Below, one piece after another: positions 24,575 to 32,688 of a stretch of 64,000 nucleotides of DNA. The translations under genes were made by a program, and so were the position numbers. The notes under the pieces are model-generated. The model saw only the letters and a list, made by a program, of their open reading frames with translations, did not search any database and was not told the DNA's origin. Position 1 is the stretch's first letter; the number at the start of each line of letters is the position of its first letter. The DNA lies in contig MSGS01000045.1 in assembly GCA_001940855.1 (NCBI GenBank), positions 1 through 64,000 of the forward strand. Reading direction: 5' to 3'. Source of the stretch: Christensenellaceae bacterium Phil1. GTDB lineage: Bacteria > Bacillota > Clostridia > Christensenellales > CAG-138.

Positions 24575-24605
24575 GTTTTCATCTATGATTATGAGGTAAT
24601 TTATT

Positions 24606-25388
24606 ATGTATCTCCCCGATAGCATTGCGCGGTGCGTAAGCGCGCTGCCTTATGAGGAAAGCGGAATCGGCACGTCCGGCTCAAAGGTGCTGTGCTATGA
24701 AAACATGGTGCTTAAAATCGGCACGGATATGGCGGACTATGAACGCAGCCGCAATATTCTCGGCTTCCTTGAAGGCAAGCTGCCCGCCCCGCGCATAATT
24801 GAGGCCGCCGAAGAAAACGGCGTAAGCTATCTGCTTATGACCCGCATACGCGGCAAAATGGCCTGTGCAAATGAATATATGGATAATGCGCCCGCGCTTT
24901 TGCCGCTGCTTGCGGACGCCATACATATGCTTTGGAACGTGAATACGGCGGATTGCCCGTATCAGAACATGCTTGAATCGAAGCTTGCCTTTGCAAAGCG
25001 CAATGTTGAGCAGGGGCTATGCAGCACGGATGACGCCCAACCCGGCACATACGGCCCGAACGGGTTCGCCGATCCTGCGGAGCTTTATAACTGGCTCATA
25101 GCAAACAAGCCGACCGAGCAGCGCGTATTTTCGCACGGCGATCTTTGCCTGCCGAATGTGTTCATAGACAACGGCAAAATAAGCGGCTTTATAGACCTTG
25201 GCTGGGCCGGCGTTACGGACATATATCAGGATATAGCCCTGTGCTACCGCAGCCTTGTAAACAACCGCGACGGAAGATACGGAACAACGCACCCGTATTT
25301 TGATGCGGATGCGTTGTTTAACCTGCTCGGCATAGAGCCGGACAGGGATAAGCTTTTCTATTACACAATGCTGGATGAGCTGTTTTAG
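24606..25388 (+). CDS. APH(3')-like aminoglycoside phosphotransferase
   Basis: A 260-residue kinase closely patterned on APH(3')-III. Shared landmarks are the ATP Lys in MVLKIG (37), FLEGKLPAP (55-62), DCPYQN (117-121), catalytic loop FSHGDLCLPN (175-184, with Asp179 and Asn184), the metal Asp in GFIDLGWAG (197), and the identical last residues LDELF. Family members transfer phosphate from ATP to the 3'-OH of kanamycin-type drugs. It has its own promoter and a GAGG ribosome site. No mobile element or other resistance gene flanks it and codon use matches its neighbours, so it looks like a resident gene; activity on drugs is unproven. Confidence 0.9.
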   Translation: MYLPDSIARCVSALPYEESGIGTSGSKVLCYENMVLKIGTDMADYERSRNILGFLEGKLPAPRIIEAAEENGVSYLLMTRIRGKMACANEYMDNAPALLPLLADAIHMLWNVNTADCPYQNMLESKLAFAKRNVEQGLCSTDDAQPGTYGPNGFADPAELYNWLIANKPTEQRVFSHGDLCLPNVFIDNGKISGFIDLGWAGVTDIYQDIALCYRSLVNNRDGRYGTTHPYFDADALFNLLGIEPDRDKLFYYTMLDELF

Positions 25389-25391
25389 GCT

Positions 25392-26171
25392 TTATTTCAC
25401 AATAGGCCTGCCTATCCATTGCTCGTCCGGTGCAGCGCCCAACCATTTGGCTATGGTCGGCGCGATATCAAGTATGCTTATGTGTTCGCCCGTGAATTCA
25501 TCCGGCGAACCATGCTCCGGTATTATTACGGGAATCGTCATGTCCTCCGGCGCGTCGCTGCCGTGGTTCATGTCGTGCCCGCCATGATCGGCCGTAATAA
25601 TCACCTTGTATTCTTCCGGCGTTGCTGCAAGCACGCGCTCTATGTTGGCCCATTCTTCGCTTACTATATCAAGATATTCTTCACTCATCCAGCCGAAACG
25701 GTGCCCGGTTTCGTCCGCCCAGCCAAGATAAAGGAATATAAAGTCCGGCTTTTCGGCGGCCATTGCGGCTATCGCCGCGTCCGTCACGGTGCGGTCGGCC
25801 TTTATCCCCTGCTCATGAAACATGGCGCTGCACAGCGAACAATCAAGCATGCCGGGCTTTGCCAGGTCCCTAAGCTGCTCCCACGTATAATAAAATGCGC
25901 AGCGCTTACCGGCATTGTGCAGCTTTTCTATAAGCCCATCCACGAGCCGCGCCATGGGCACGAACGTATTCGTCAGTATCCCGTGCCGCTGCGGCACAAC
26001 GCTATGAAACAGCGACATATGGCATGGCAGCGTTACGGACGGAAACACCGTTTTCGCCTGCATATCCTTATAGCGGCAGCTTTTCAGCATATTGTCCGCA
26101 TATTCGCTGCCGCATGCGGCTATGCTGTCCGGCCGCATACCGTCCACCAATATAAGCAAAACCTTATCCAT
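25392..26171 (-). CDS. Nucleotide pyrophosphatase/phosphodiesterase family protein
   Basis: Alkaline-phosphatase-superfamily enzyme of 259 residues (type I phosphodiesterase, PF01663). Metal and nucleophile motifs: LILVDGMRPDS (first Asp), VFPSVTLPCHMS (nucleophile Thr), GWADETGHRFG (Asp/His) and TADHGGHDMNHG. The start at 26171 (MDKVLLILVDG) follows CGGAGG by five bases. No signal peptide, so probably cytoplasmic. It ends three bases from the convergent APH gene. Confidence 0.9.
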   Translation of the reverse strand: MDKVLLILVDGMRPDSIAACGSEYADNMLKSCRYKDMQAKTVFPSVTLPCHMSLFHSVVPQRHGILTNTFVPMARLVDGLIEKLHNAGKRCAFYYTWEQLRDLAKPGMLDCSLCSAMFHEQGIKADRTVTDAAIAAMAAEKPDFIFLYLGWADETGHRFGWMSEEYLDIVSEEWANIERVLAATPEEYKVIITADHGGHDMNHGSDAPEDMTIPVIIPEHGSPDEFTGEHISILDIAPTIAKWLGAAPDEQWIGRPIVK

Positions 26172-26228
26172 GGTATCCTCCGAGTAAAACAAAAGCGCCG
26201 CACATAATGCAGCGCCATGTTTTTTTGA

Positions 26229-26500
26229 AAAACGCGCACCCGCCGCTCGACATAAAGCACCATGGGCGGCACACAATAAGCTAAGCTCCGGCCATGCATT
26301 CCCGCGGCACATCGGATTTTCCGCTTAATGCTGCTTCCGTCAGGACCTGACATGGTTCACGGCATCCGATTGCACAGGACACAGCCTTCAATGCTTCGCC
26401 CTTGTTCCAGCCCCACAGCGCTTCGCCTCACGGCGGGAATCACACCCTGCTATAGCGGATTGCAGGTACAGGGCACCGCTAACTCCCCGCTTGGCGCGCA
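26229..26500 (-). ncRNA. ffs: Signal recognition particle RNA, large (Bacillus type)
   Basis: About 270 bases. The minus strand carries the helix 8 core (AACCATGTCAGGTCCTGACGG, near 26358, then AAGCAGCATTAAG) that binds Ffh. The 5' Alu-like part reads CGGGGAGTTAGCGGTGCCCTG (near 26485), followed by CAATCCGCTATAGCAGGG. The 5' GCGCGCC end pairs with GGTGCGCG at the 3' end, which is followed by TTTTT. It acts with Ffh in co-translational targeting of membrane and secreted proteins. The large form with Alu domain is typical of Bacilli and Clostridia. Confidence 0.95.
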
Positions 26501-26505
26501 AGAAT

Positions 26506-26534
26506 ATTGTATCCGTTTCCGCGCCGCTTTGCAA
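26506..26534 (-). promoter_or_regulatory. Promoter of SRP RNA
   Basis: TTGCAA (26529-26534), 17-base spacer, TACAAT (26506-26511). The predicted start near 26499 matches the RNA 5' end. Confidence 0.8.
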
Positions 26535-26577
26535 GCTAATTTTTCAATTCAAATGTCACGCTTTTACCGGATGGATA

Positions 26578-26608
26578 TAAAACCTCCCCCGATGATTCAC
26601 CGGGGGAG
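26578..26608 (-). terminator. Terminator of the opp operon
   Basis: CTCCCCCG/CGGGGGAG stem (26584-26591 with 26601-26608), followed on the minus strand by GGTTTTATA. Confidence 0.9.
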
Positions 26609-26633
26609 ATTGCTTTGCTTTTTATGCCGCGCT

Positions 26634-26843
26634 TTATGTGGCAAAGCCGGTGAAGGCCCACGCCACCAACACGAACAGCAGCAGTATTCCGAGAGCTATT
26701 GGCAGAAAAACCGCAAATGCGGAAAGGATAAGGGCTTTAAGATCCCCCTTTTCCAAGCCGCCCTCCTTGTGTATTTCATCGGAGAGAGTCTCTGCTTTCT
26801 TTGGGTCATACTTTTTAAGCTTTCGAAGCCTATCAATAAGCAT
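26634..26843 (-). CDS. Small membrane protein at the end of the opp operon
   Basis: A 69-residue protein with a charged N-terminal half (MLIDRLRKLKKYDPKK, then SDEIHKEGG) and one long hydrophobic helix (about residues 41-66). It starts three bases after oppF and lies before the operon terminator, so it is expressed with the transporter. No family recognised; a small accessory subunit of the transporter is possible. Confidence 0.75.
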   Translation of the reverse strand: MLIDRLRKLKKYDPKKAETLSDEIHKEGGLEKGDLKALILSAFAVFLPIALGILLLFVLVAWAFTGFAT

Positions 26844-26846
26844 GAC

Positions 26847-28472
26847 TTACTGTTCCTCTTTCTTGCCATTCCGCTCAAAGAGATATTTGCCGTTTTCGTC
26901 TATCTTCTTATCCAGGAAATGGCAGGCTACGAAATGGCCGGGCTCGACCTCCACATACGGTGGGGGTACGCGCTTGCACTTTTCGCAGGCCATATAGCAG
27001 CGGGTGTGGAATTTGCACCCTTCCGGAGGACGGATTGGACTTGGGATATTGCCTTCCAGAATAATACGATCCTTGCTGGCGGAATCGGGATCCGTCGTGG
27101 GGATGGAGGAAAGCAGCGCCACGGTATACGGATGGCGGGGATCCTTAAATACCTCTTCAGCCGTACCAAGCTCCACCAGGTTGCCCAGATACATAACGCC
27201 AATACGGTCGGAAATGTAGCGGACAACGGACAGGTCGTGGGAGATGAACAGATATGTCAGATTCTCGCTCTCCTTCAGCTCCTCAAGTAGGTTGATTATC
27301 TGGGACTGTATGGACACATCCAGTGCGGATACGCACTCATCGCAAACGATGAACTTGGGCTTTACAGCCAAAGCACGGGCAATGCAGATACGCTGACGCT
27401 GACCGCCGGAGAACTGGTGAGGATAGCGATGGAGCATATAGCCCTGCAAGCCGCACTCCTCCATAACGCGGAGTATGTACTCCTTCATCTTGGGGTCGCG
27501 CGCCTTGAAGAACTTATGCGTAACAAGACCCTCGCCTATTATCTGGCCCACGGTCATGCGCGGGTTAAGCGAAGAATAGGGGTCCTGGAATATAATCTGT
27601 ATATCCTTACGCAGAACGCGCATTTCGGAATAGTTCAGCCGGCTGAGGTCAATGCCGTTGTCCAGCATGGCTTCATACTCCCGGAACTTAGCATCGTCCT
27701 TATACTTGGCCTTGATAGCCGCCACGTTTGCTTCCTCATCCTTAAGCAGGGCATTGAGCATATCAAGCTTTTCCTGCAAAGCCCTTTTCCTTGCCCTGTA
27801 AAGCTGCGCCTTGTGCAGGGCCTTGCGAATCTTGGGCTGAGGATTCTTGAATTCCTTGTCGGCCTCAATCTCCTTGGCAATAGCCTCGTTAAGGGATATC
27901 TCGCCGTCCATATCCCGCATCTGCTCCCTGATTTTGGAAATCTGGATATTTGTGCGGTACTTTTTCAGCAGCGCCTCCGCGCCTTCCCTCGGGTCGTCAA
28001 GCGCGGCAAAGCCGCCCAGTATCTTAACAACGTTCTGGAAAGCGGTCTGCGCTTCGGCCTCAAGCAGGTTCTTGGTCTGATGCTGATAGAACGTAGCCTG
28101 CTCGCCCGCCTTTTCCACTTCCGCGGCGGCAGAGTGAGCCTTAGCTTGCTCCTTCTTATATCGCTCAATCATCTTGGGCGCCCGCATCAGGGTCTTTGCC
28201 ACGTATTCGGGGGCAAAATCCTCCAACGTGCGGCCGTAATACAGGGTGCTGCCCGCAGTCTGATCGTATAGCTGAAGTATGGTTCTGCCCAACGTGGACT
28301 TACCGCAGCCGGATTCGCCCACCAGACCGAATGTTTCGCCGCTGAAAATATCTATTGTGATATCCTCGTTGGCCCTTACATACAGCTGTTCTTTCTGGAA
28401 CCACTTAGTTTTGGCTACAGGAAAGTACTTTTTAAGATTTGTGATTGACAACAGCTTTTCCGTGTTCTTCAC
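26847..28472 (-). CDS. oppF: Oligopeptide ABC transporter ATPase OppF with a large insertion
   Basis: A 541-residue ATPase; ordinary OppF is near 320-340. Walker A GESGCGKST is at 52-60. Residues about 85-275 are an inserted, highly charged and mostly helical segment (many Lys/Glu/Ala, coiled-coil-like), after which the normal sequence resumes with RKDIQIIFQDPYSSLNPR (Q-loop, 288-305). Signature FSGGQRQR (354-361), Walker B FIVCDEC (Cys in place of the usual Pro) and H-loop SHD are intact, as is the C-terminal four-Cys oligopeptide/HPY tail. GTG start at 28472, nine bases after AAGGAGG, overlapping oppD by 41 bases. Confidence 0.93.
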   Translation of the reverse strand: MKNTEKLLSITNLKKYFPVAKTKWFQKEQLYVRANEDITIDIFSGETFGLVGESGCGKSTLGRTILQLYDQTAGSTLYYGRTLEDFAPEYVAKTLMRAPKMIERYKKEQAKAHSAAAEVEKAGEQATFYQHQTKNLLEAEAQTAFQNVVKILGGFAALDDPREGAEALLKKYRTNIQISKIREQMRDMDGEISLNEAIAKEIEADKEFKNPQPKIRKALHKAQLYRARKRALQEKLDMLNALLKDEEANVAAIKAKYKDDAKFREYEAMLDNGIDLSRLNYSEMRVLRKDIQIIFQDPYSSLNPRMTVGQIIGEGLVTHKFFKARDPKMKEYILRVMEECGLQGYMLHRYPHQFSGGQRQRICIARALAVKPKFIVCDECVSALDVSIQSQIINLLEELKESENLTYLFISHDLSVVRYISDRIGVMYLGNLVELGTAEEVFKDPRHPYTVALLSSIPTTDPDSASKDRIILEGNIPSPIRPPEGCKFHTRCYMACEKCKRVPPPYVEVEPGHFVACHFLDKKIDENGKYLFERNGKKEEQ

Positions 28473-29454
28473 TGCAGCGCACCTCCTTCATGGGATAGAA
28501 ACAACGAATTCTCTGACCGGGGAATACTTCATTGAGCGTAGGCTCCTCTTCCAAGCAGCGCTGAGTGGCGTATTTGCACCTTGGCGCGAACTTGCAGCCC
28601 TTGGGCAGCGCCAGCGGATGCGGCACCACGCCGGGAATGGGCTTTAGCTTGGTGCCCACATTGTCCATACGGGGGATGGAATGCATCAGGCCCTCCGTAT
28701 AGGGGTGGCTCGCCGGGCAGTCCTGGCTGAATATGGTCCGCGCAGATGCCTGCTCCACAACCTGACCGCAGTACATAACAACCACATCGTCCGCCATTTC
28801 GTTTATAACGCCCAAATCGTGGGTTATGAATATTATGGCGGTGCCGTTTTCGCGCTGAAGCTCGTTCATCAGGTGCAATATCTGTGCCTGAATAGTAACG
28901 TCCAAAGCGGTGGTAGGTTCGTCCGCTATAAGTATCTTGGGCTTGCAGGCAAGCGCCATTGCTATCATGACACGCTGCCGCATACCGCCGGAAAGCTGAT
29001 GGGGATACTGGAGCAGTACCGTTTCGGGGTTAGGTATCTGCACGGCATAGAGCATCTCCACCGCCTTCTTCTCCGCTTCCTTCTTGCTCATCTTCTGGTG
29101 AATTATGAAGGGTTCGCTGAGCTGACGCTTGACGGTGAACACCGGGTTCAAGCTTGTCATGGGCTCTTGGAATATAACGGATATCTTATTGCCGCGTATG
29201 GAGTACATCTCCTGTTGTGAAAGCTTGGTCAAATCCTTGCCTTCGAATATAACCTCTCCCTCTGCAATATAGCCATTGCCATCCAGCAGTTGAAGGATGC
29301 TCATGGCGGATACGGATTTGCCGGAGCCGGACTCGCCCACTATACCTATGGTCTTGCCGGAATCCAGCGAGTATGATACGTCGTTGACAGCCTTAACAAT
29401 ACCTTTTCTGGTCTTAAAATAGGTATGAAGGTTTTTTACTTCTAATAAAGCCAT
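28432..29454 (-). CDS. oppD: Oligopeptide ABC transporter ATPase OppD
   Basis: A 340-residue importer ATPase of ordinary length. Walker A GESGSGKS, Q-loop IFQEPMTSLNP, signature LSGGMRQR, Walker B ILIADEPTTALDV and H-loop ITHDLG are present; the C-terminus has the Cys-rich oligopeptide/HPY domain (GCKFAPRC, RCLEEEP, RCFYP). Start at 29454 (MALLEVKNLHTYF) follows GGAGG by eight bases. Pairs with the enlarged OppF to power the importer. Confidence 0.95.
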   Translation of the reverse strand: MALLEVKNLHTYFKTRKGIVKAVNDVSYSLDSGKTIGIVGESGSGKSVSAMSILQLLDGNGYIAEGEVIFEGKDLTKLSQQEMYSIRGNKISVIFQEPMTSLNPVFTVKRQLSEPFIIHQKMSKKEAEKKAVEMLYAVQIPNPETVLLQYPHQLSGGMRQRVMIAMALACKPKILIADEPTTALDVTIQAQILHLMNELQRENGTAIIFITHDLGVINEMADDVVVMYCGQVVEQASARTIFSQDCPASHPYTEGLMHSIPRMDNVGTKLKPIPGVVPHPLALPKGCKFAPRCKYATQRCLEEEPTLNEVFPGQRIRCFYPMKEVRCSEEHGKAVVNHKS

Positions 29455-29471
29455 TTCTTTGCCTCCATCCA

Positions 29472-31424
29472 TTATTTCTCTTGGGAGCTCTTGGGGTCAA
29501 GAACATCCCGCAGGGTGTCGCCGATGATGTTGATGCTGATAGTCGCCACAGACAGCGCAATGGCGGGGAACAGCCACTGCCACCAGAAGTTCTGGATGAC
29601 TATGGAGTTGTTGGCGCCGTTAAGCATATTGCCCCATGTGGGCTGCGGCTGCTGTACGCCGAAGCCCAGGTAGGAAAGGCTGGACTCGGTAAGCATGCAT
29701 CCTGCAAAGTCCAAAGTGATGTTCACCAGAATAATGGATATGACGTTGGGAAGAATATGCTTGAAGGCTATTCTGTTCTCCTTTACGCCCATTGACTTGG
29801 CAGCAATTACGAACTCCTTCTCGCGCTCCGCCAACACCTGAGCGCGAATCATGCGGGCAAGACCCGTCCAGCTCAGCAAGCCAAGTATTATCATGATTAT
29901 GAATATTCTGGTATTTTCGCCTATCGGCATCGTTCGTATGACGTAGGAAAGCATCATGGCGAACGGCAGGAAGGGCAACGAGGAGAAAATCTCCGTTATA
30001 CGCATGAGCAGCATATCCACCCAGCCGCCGAAGTAACCGGAAAGGCAGCCCACTATAACGGCGATTATGGTGGAAACCACAACGGCTACCGCGCCGATGG
30101 TCATGGTCATCTTGCCGCCGTGTATGATTCGGGTGAGTATGTCGCGGCCTCTGCTGTCGGTACCGAGAGGATAGCCGCTGAAGCCGACGCTTTCCACCAG
30201 CTTATCTTCGCTGTCTACCATATAGCTCTGCTTGGAGCCGGTGTAGACAAGGCTGCACTTGTCGCCATCCACGTTGCACTGGCCGCCGTCGTTATGACCC
30301 CATGCGTACACGTTGCCGGTTTCGCTGACTGCCACAAAGTGACGGGTACCCGCCTTGACTCCCACTATCTTTTCGTTTGCGGTAGCTTCGGGGATATCCT
30401 TTTCGCCGTATTCGGAGGCGCCGAATACCACCATGCTGCCATCGTCCATTACGAAGCAGTAGCAGTTATTGGTAGCGGCAATATCCAAAACCTTGCGATC
30501 CTTCATATAGGTACGCAGATTTTGAATCTGGCCGTCCTTATTGGAGTAAGCGGTCTGCTTATTGAAGGTGAGGGTCTGGCCGCCGGTAACGGTGCCGTCC
30601 TCTTTGAGCAGTATCGCATAATAGTTGGAGAAGGCAACCTTCTTCACTTCGGTATTGTACTTCTCCTTATTGGCAAACTCAACAAGGCTGAGCATGCTGT
30701 TGTTGTTGCCCCACATATACATACGCCCGTCGTCCATTACAAGGGCCGTTACCTGATAGCCGCAGATGAGCTGACGTACATGGTCGGGATCGATGGTGCC
30801 GTTAATAAGCTCCTCCGGCTCCTCGGTATATGGGTCGTTCGGGTTCTTGAGATAGCCGTACTGAGCGTTACCGTTGGAGCCCCAGCCGATCACCTCACCA
30901 TCGGTAGTGACGGCTATGATATGGTCCGAACCGGCGGCAGCGGCAACCACCTTGCCGGGCTGTATGGCATCGGGATAGTCGGAATAGTCCACGCCCGTAA
31001 GGTTGTTCTTAACGTTGCCCCAAAGATAGAAGGTATTATCCTTGCTTACGCCAACGGTGAAATCGGCAAAGCCGTTTATATCCTTTATCTGGTTCTTCAA
31101 GCCTTCCGGCACCGTTTTCATGTTGTTAATCGGGGGCATGTTGGCCTGGAGCGGATCAGTGTAATTAAGATCCATGGGCACGAAGTACGGCCCGATGAAC
31201 ACAAACAGGAACATGCCTATCAGCACAACCAATGCAACCACGGCCAGCTTCCTGCGAAAGAAAGCCTTCGTTGCCATTACGGAAGGGCTTTCAATCTTTT
31301 CGATGGCGAACTTTTCGTCATCACTCATTTCTTTGCTGCCACCACGGAAGGTCCGCCTGAACCAGTTGCCCAAGGTGCTGAACACGCCGTTCTTTTTGGC
31401 AGTGCTGTTGTTTTTCTTTTCCAT
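29472..31424 (-). CDS. oppC: Oligopeptide ABC transporter permease OppC with inserted RCC1-like propeller domain
   Basis: A 650-residue fusion; normal OppC is about 300. Residues 1-59 are a cytoplasmic extension, 60-80 the first membrane helix. Residues about 115-385 form repeats typical of RCC1/BLIP-II beta-propellers, each with a pattern like VIGWGSNGNAQYG: visible at 132-137, 178-190, 235-241, 331-340 and 372-383. The permease resumes at YPLGTDSRGRDILTR (418-432) with five helices and the EAA loop (EFVIAAKSMGVKENR, 537-551). By topology the propeller faces outside, next to the substrate-binding protein. AAAGGAGG precedes the ATG. Confidence 0.93.
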   Translation of the reverse strand: MEKKNNSTAKKNGVFSTLGNWFRRTFRGGSKEMSDDEKFAIEKIESPSVMATKAFFRRKLAVVALVVLIGMFLFVFIGPYFVPMDLNYTDPLQANMPPINNMKTVPEGLKNQIKDINGFADFTVGVSKDNTFYLWGNVKNNLTGVDYSDYPDAIQPGKVVAAAAGSDHIIAVTTDGEVIGWGSNGNAQYGYLKNPNDPYTEEPEELINGTIDPDHVRQLICGYQVTALVMDDGRMYMWGNNNSMLSLVEFANKEKYNTEVKKVAFSNYYAILLKEDGTVTGGQTLTFNKQTAYSNKDGQIQNLRTYMKDRKVLDIAATNNCYCFVMDDGSMVVFGASEYGEKDIPEATANEKIVGVKAGTRHFVAVSETGNVYAWGHNDGGQCNVDGDKCSLVYTGSKQSYMVDSEDKLVESVGFSGYPLGTDSRGRDILTRIIHGGKMTMTIGAVAVVVSTIIAVIVGCLSGYFGGWVDMLLMRITEIFSSLPFLPFAMMLSYVIRTMPIGENTRIFIIMIILGLLSWTGLARMIRAQVLAEREKEFVIAAKSMGVKENRIAFKHILPNVISIILVNITLDFAGCMLTESSLSYLGFGVQQPQPTWGNMLNGANNSIVIQNFWWQWLFPAIALSVATISINIIGDTLRDVLDPKSSQEK

Positions 31425-31436
31425 AGACTGCCTCCT

Positions 31437-32456
31437 TTACTTGTTGACGCGGATACGCGGATCGACCAAACCGTATACCAGGTCGATAAGCAGGTTGCCG
31501 AAGAGGGAAATAGAAACGTAGAACATCTGTAAAGCCAGAATGACCTCGTTATCATTGCCGTTCAGGGCGTCAAAATATACTTTACCGATACCGTTAAGGC
31601 CGAAGATGTTTTCAATCATTACAGAGCCGCCGAATATGCCGAGGAACCAGCCTATGATCAGCGTAATGATCGGCAGCAGAGCATTGCGCCATGCGTGGGA
31701 ATAGATTACAACCTTTTCCCTGACGCCCTTTGCGCGTGCCGTGCGGATGCAGTCCATGGACAGCGCCTCTATCATTGCGGCGCGGACGTAACGGGTCATG
31801 CCGCCCAATGAGCAGAACGTCATTACTATAAGCGGCAATGCCAAATGGTACATCTTATCCCAGAACTGTTTTGATTTGCTCCAATGCAGACTCCCCGCCG
31901 TTGTCATGCCGGAAACCGGGAACCACCCAAGCACCACGGCAAAGAGCCAAATGAATACAATTGCGATAATAAATGTCGGTAAACTGTAGCCTATAATCGT
32001 GCCCACCTGCACGGCTACGTCCCTTCTGCTCCCGCGCTTTACTGCGCAGAATATGCCAAGGGGAATTGTTATGCCCAAGGCAAGAATGGTGGCGAAAATG
32101 TTGATGAAAATGGTGTTCTTCATGGGCTCCACCAGCACCTCGATAACGGGCTTGCCGTATTTGGTGGACTGGCCTAAATTGCCCTGAAGCAGGCCGTCGT
32201 ATCTGCCGTCATAGAATGGGTATATACCCAGCCAGCGGAAATAGCGTTCGAGCTTTGTACCGTCCGTTCCGTAACGTCTTTTCCAAAACTCCAGGCGCTC
32301 GTTATAATCCAGCTTACGGTTGGCCTGAACCTCCGTTTTTGCTGCTTCCGCCGCCTTATCTATGGGCAGCATATTGTAAATCATATAAATCATGAATGAG
32401 AGAATAAAGAATACGAGAATAATAAACAATACTCTCTTAACTATGTATCTTCCCAT
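31437..32456 (-). CDS. oppB: Oligopeptide ABC transporter permease OppB
   Basis: A 339-residue permease with six helices and the EAA loop DCIRTARAKGVREKVV. The segment after helix 1 (about residues 35-95) is longer than usual for OppB and rich in charged residues (LDYNERLEFWKRRYGTDGT). The start at 32456 (MGRYIVKRVLFI) follows GGAGGG by seven bases. First gene after the structured oppA-oppB intercistronic RNA. Confidence 0.94.
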   Translation of the reverse strand: MGRYIVKRVLFIILVFFILSFMIYMIYNMLPIDKAAEAAKTEVQANRKLDYNERLEFWKRRYGTDGTKLERYFRWLGIYPFYDGRYDGLLQGNLGQSTKYGKPVIEVLVEPMKNTIFINIFATILALGITIPLGIFCAVKRGSRRDVAVQVGTIIGYSLPTFIIAIVFIWLFAVVLGWFPVSGMTTAGSLHWSKSKQFWDKMYHLALPLIVMTFCSLGGMTRYVRAAMIEALSMDCIRTARAKGVREKVVIYSHAWRNALLPIITLIIGWFLGIFGGSVMIENIFGLNGIGKVYFDALNGNDNEVILALQMFYVSISLFGNLLIDLVYGLVDPRIRVNK

Positions 32457-32474
32457 AGGCACCCTCCGTTTGAT

Positions 32475-32664
32475 ATGCCCGCGCGGCTTAATGCGGGCTA
32501 CGCCGTTAAGACTCTCTAAAAAACACGCCAACCTGCACAGGAAGGAATCCTTATAGACATGCAGATCGGCGCATGCGCTTAAACCTGTAACCGGAAGATC
32601 GCCTTTACAACGCGGGGGGCATATTATATGCCCCCGCACAATTGTTTGCGCTTAAAGCGATCTT
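32475..32664 (-). promoter_or_regulatory. Structured oppA-oppB intercistronic RNA
   Basis: The 232-base gap after oppA holds no gene. On the minus strand an outer helix AAGATCGC/GCGATCTT (32657-32664 with 32595-32602), extended by TTTA/TAAA around one bulge, encloses two hairpins: GCGCAA/TTGTGC and a ten-pair GGGGGCATAT/ATATGCCCCC (32615-32635). A further GCCCGC/GCGGGC hairpin lies nearer oppB. None has a T-run, so 3'-end protection of oppA mRNA, rather than termination, is likely. Confidence 0.6.
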
Positions 32665-32688
32665 ATATTTTCTTCCGTGTTGAACCGA

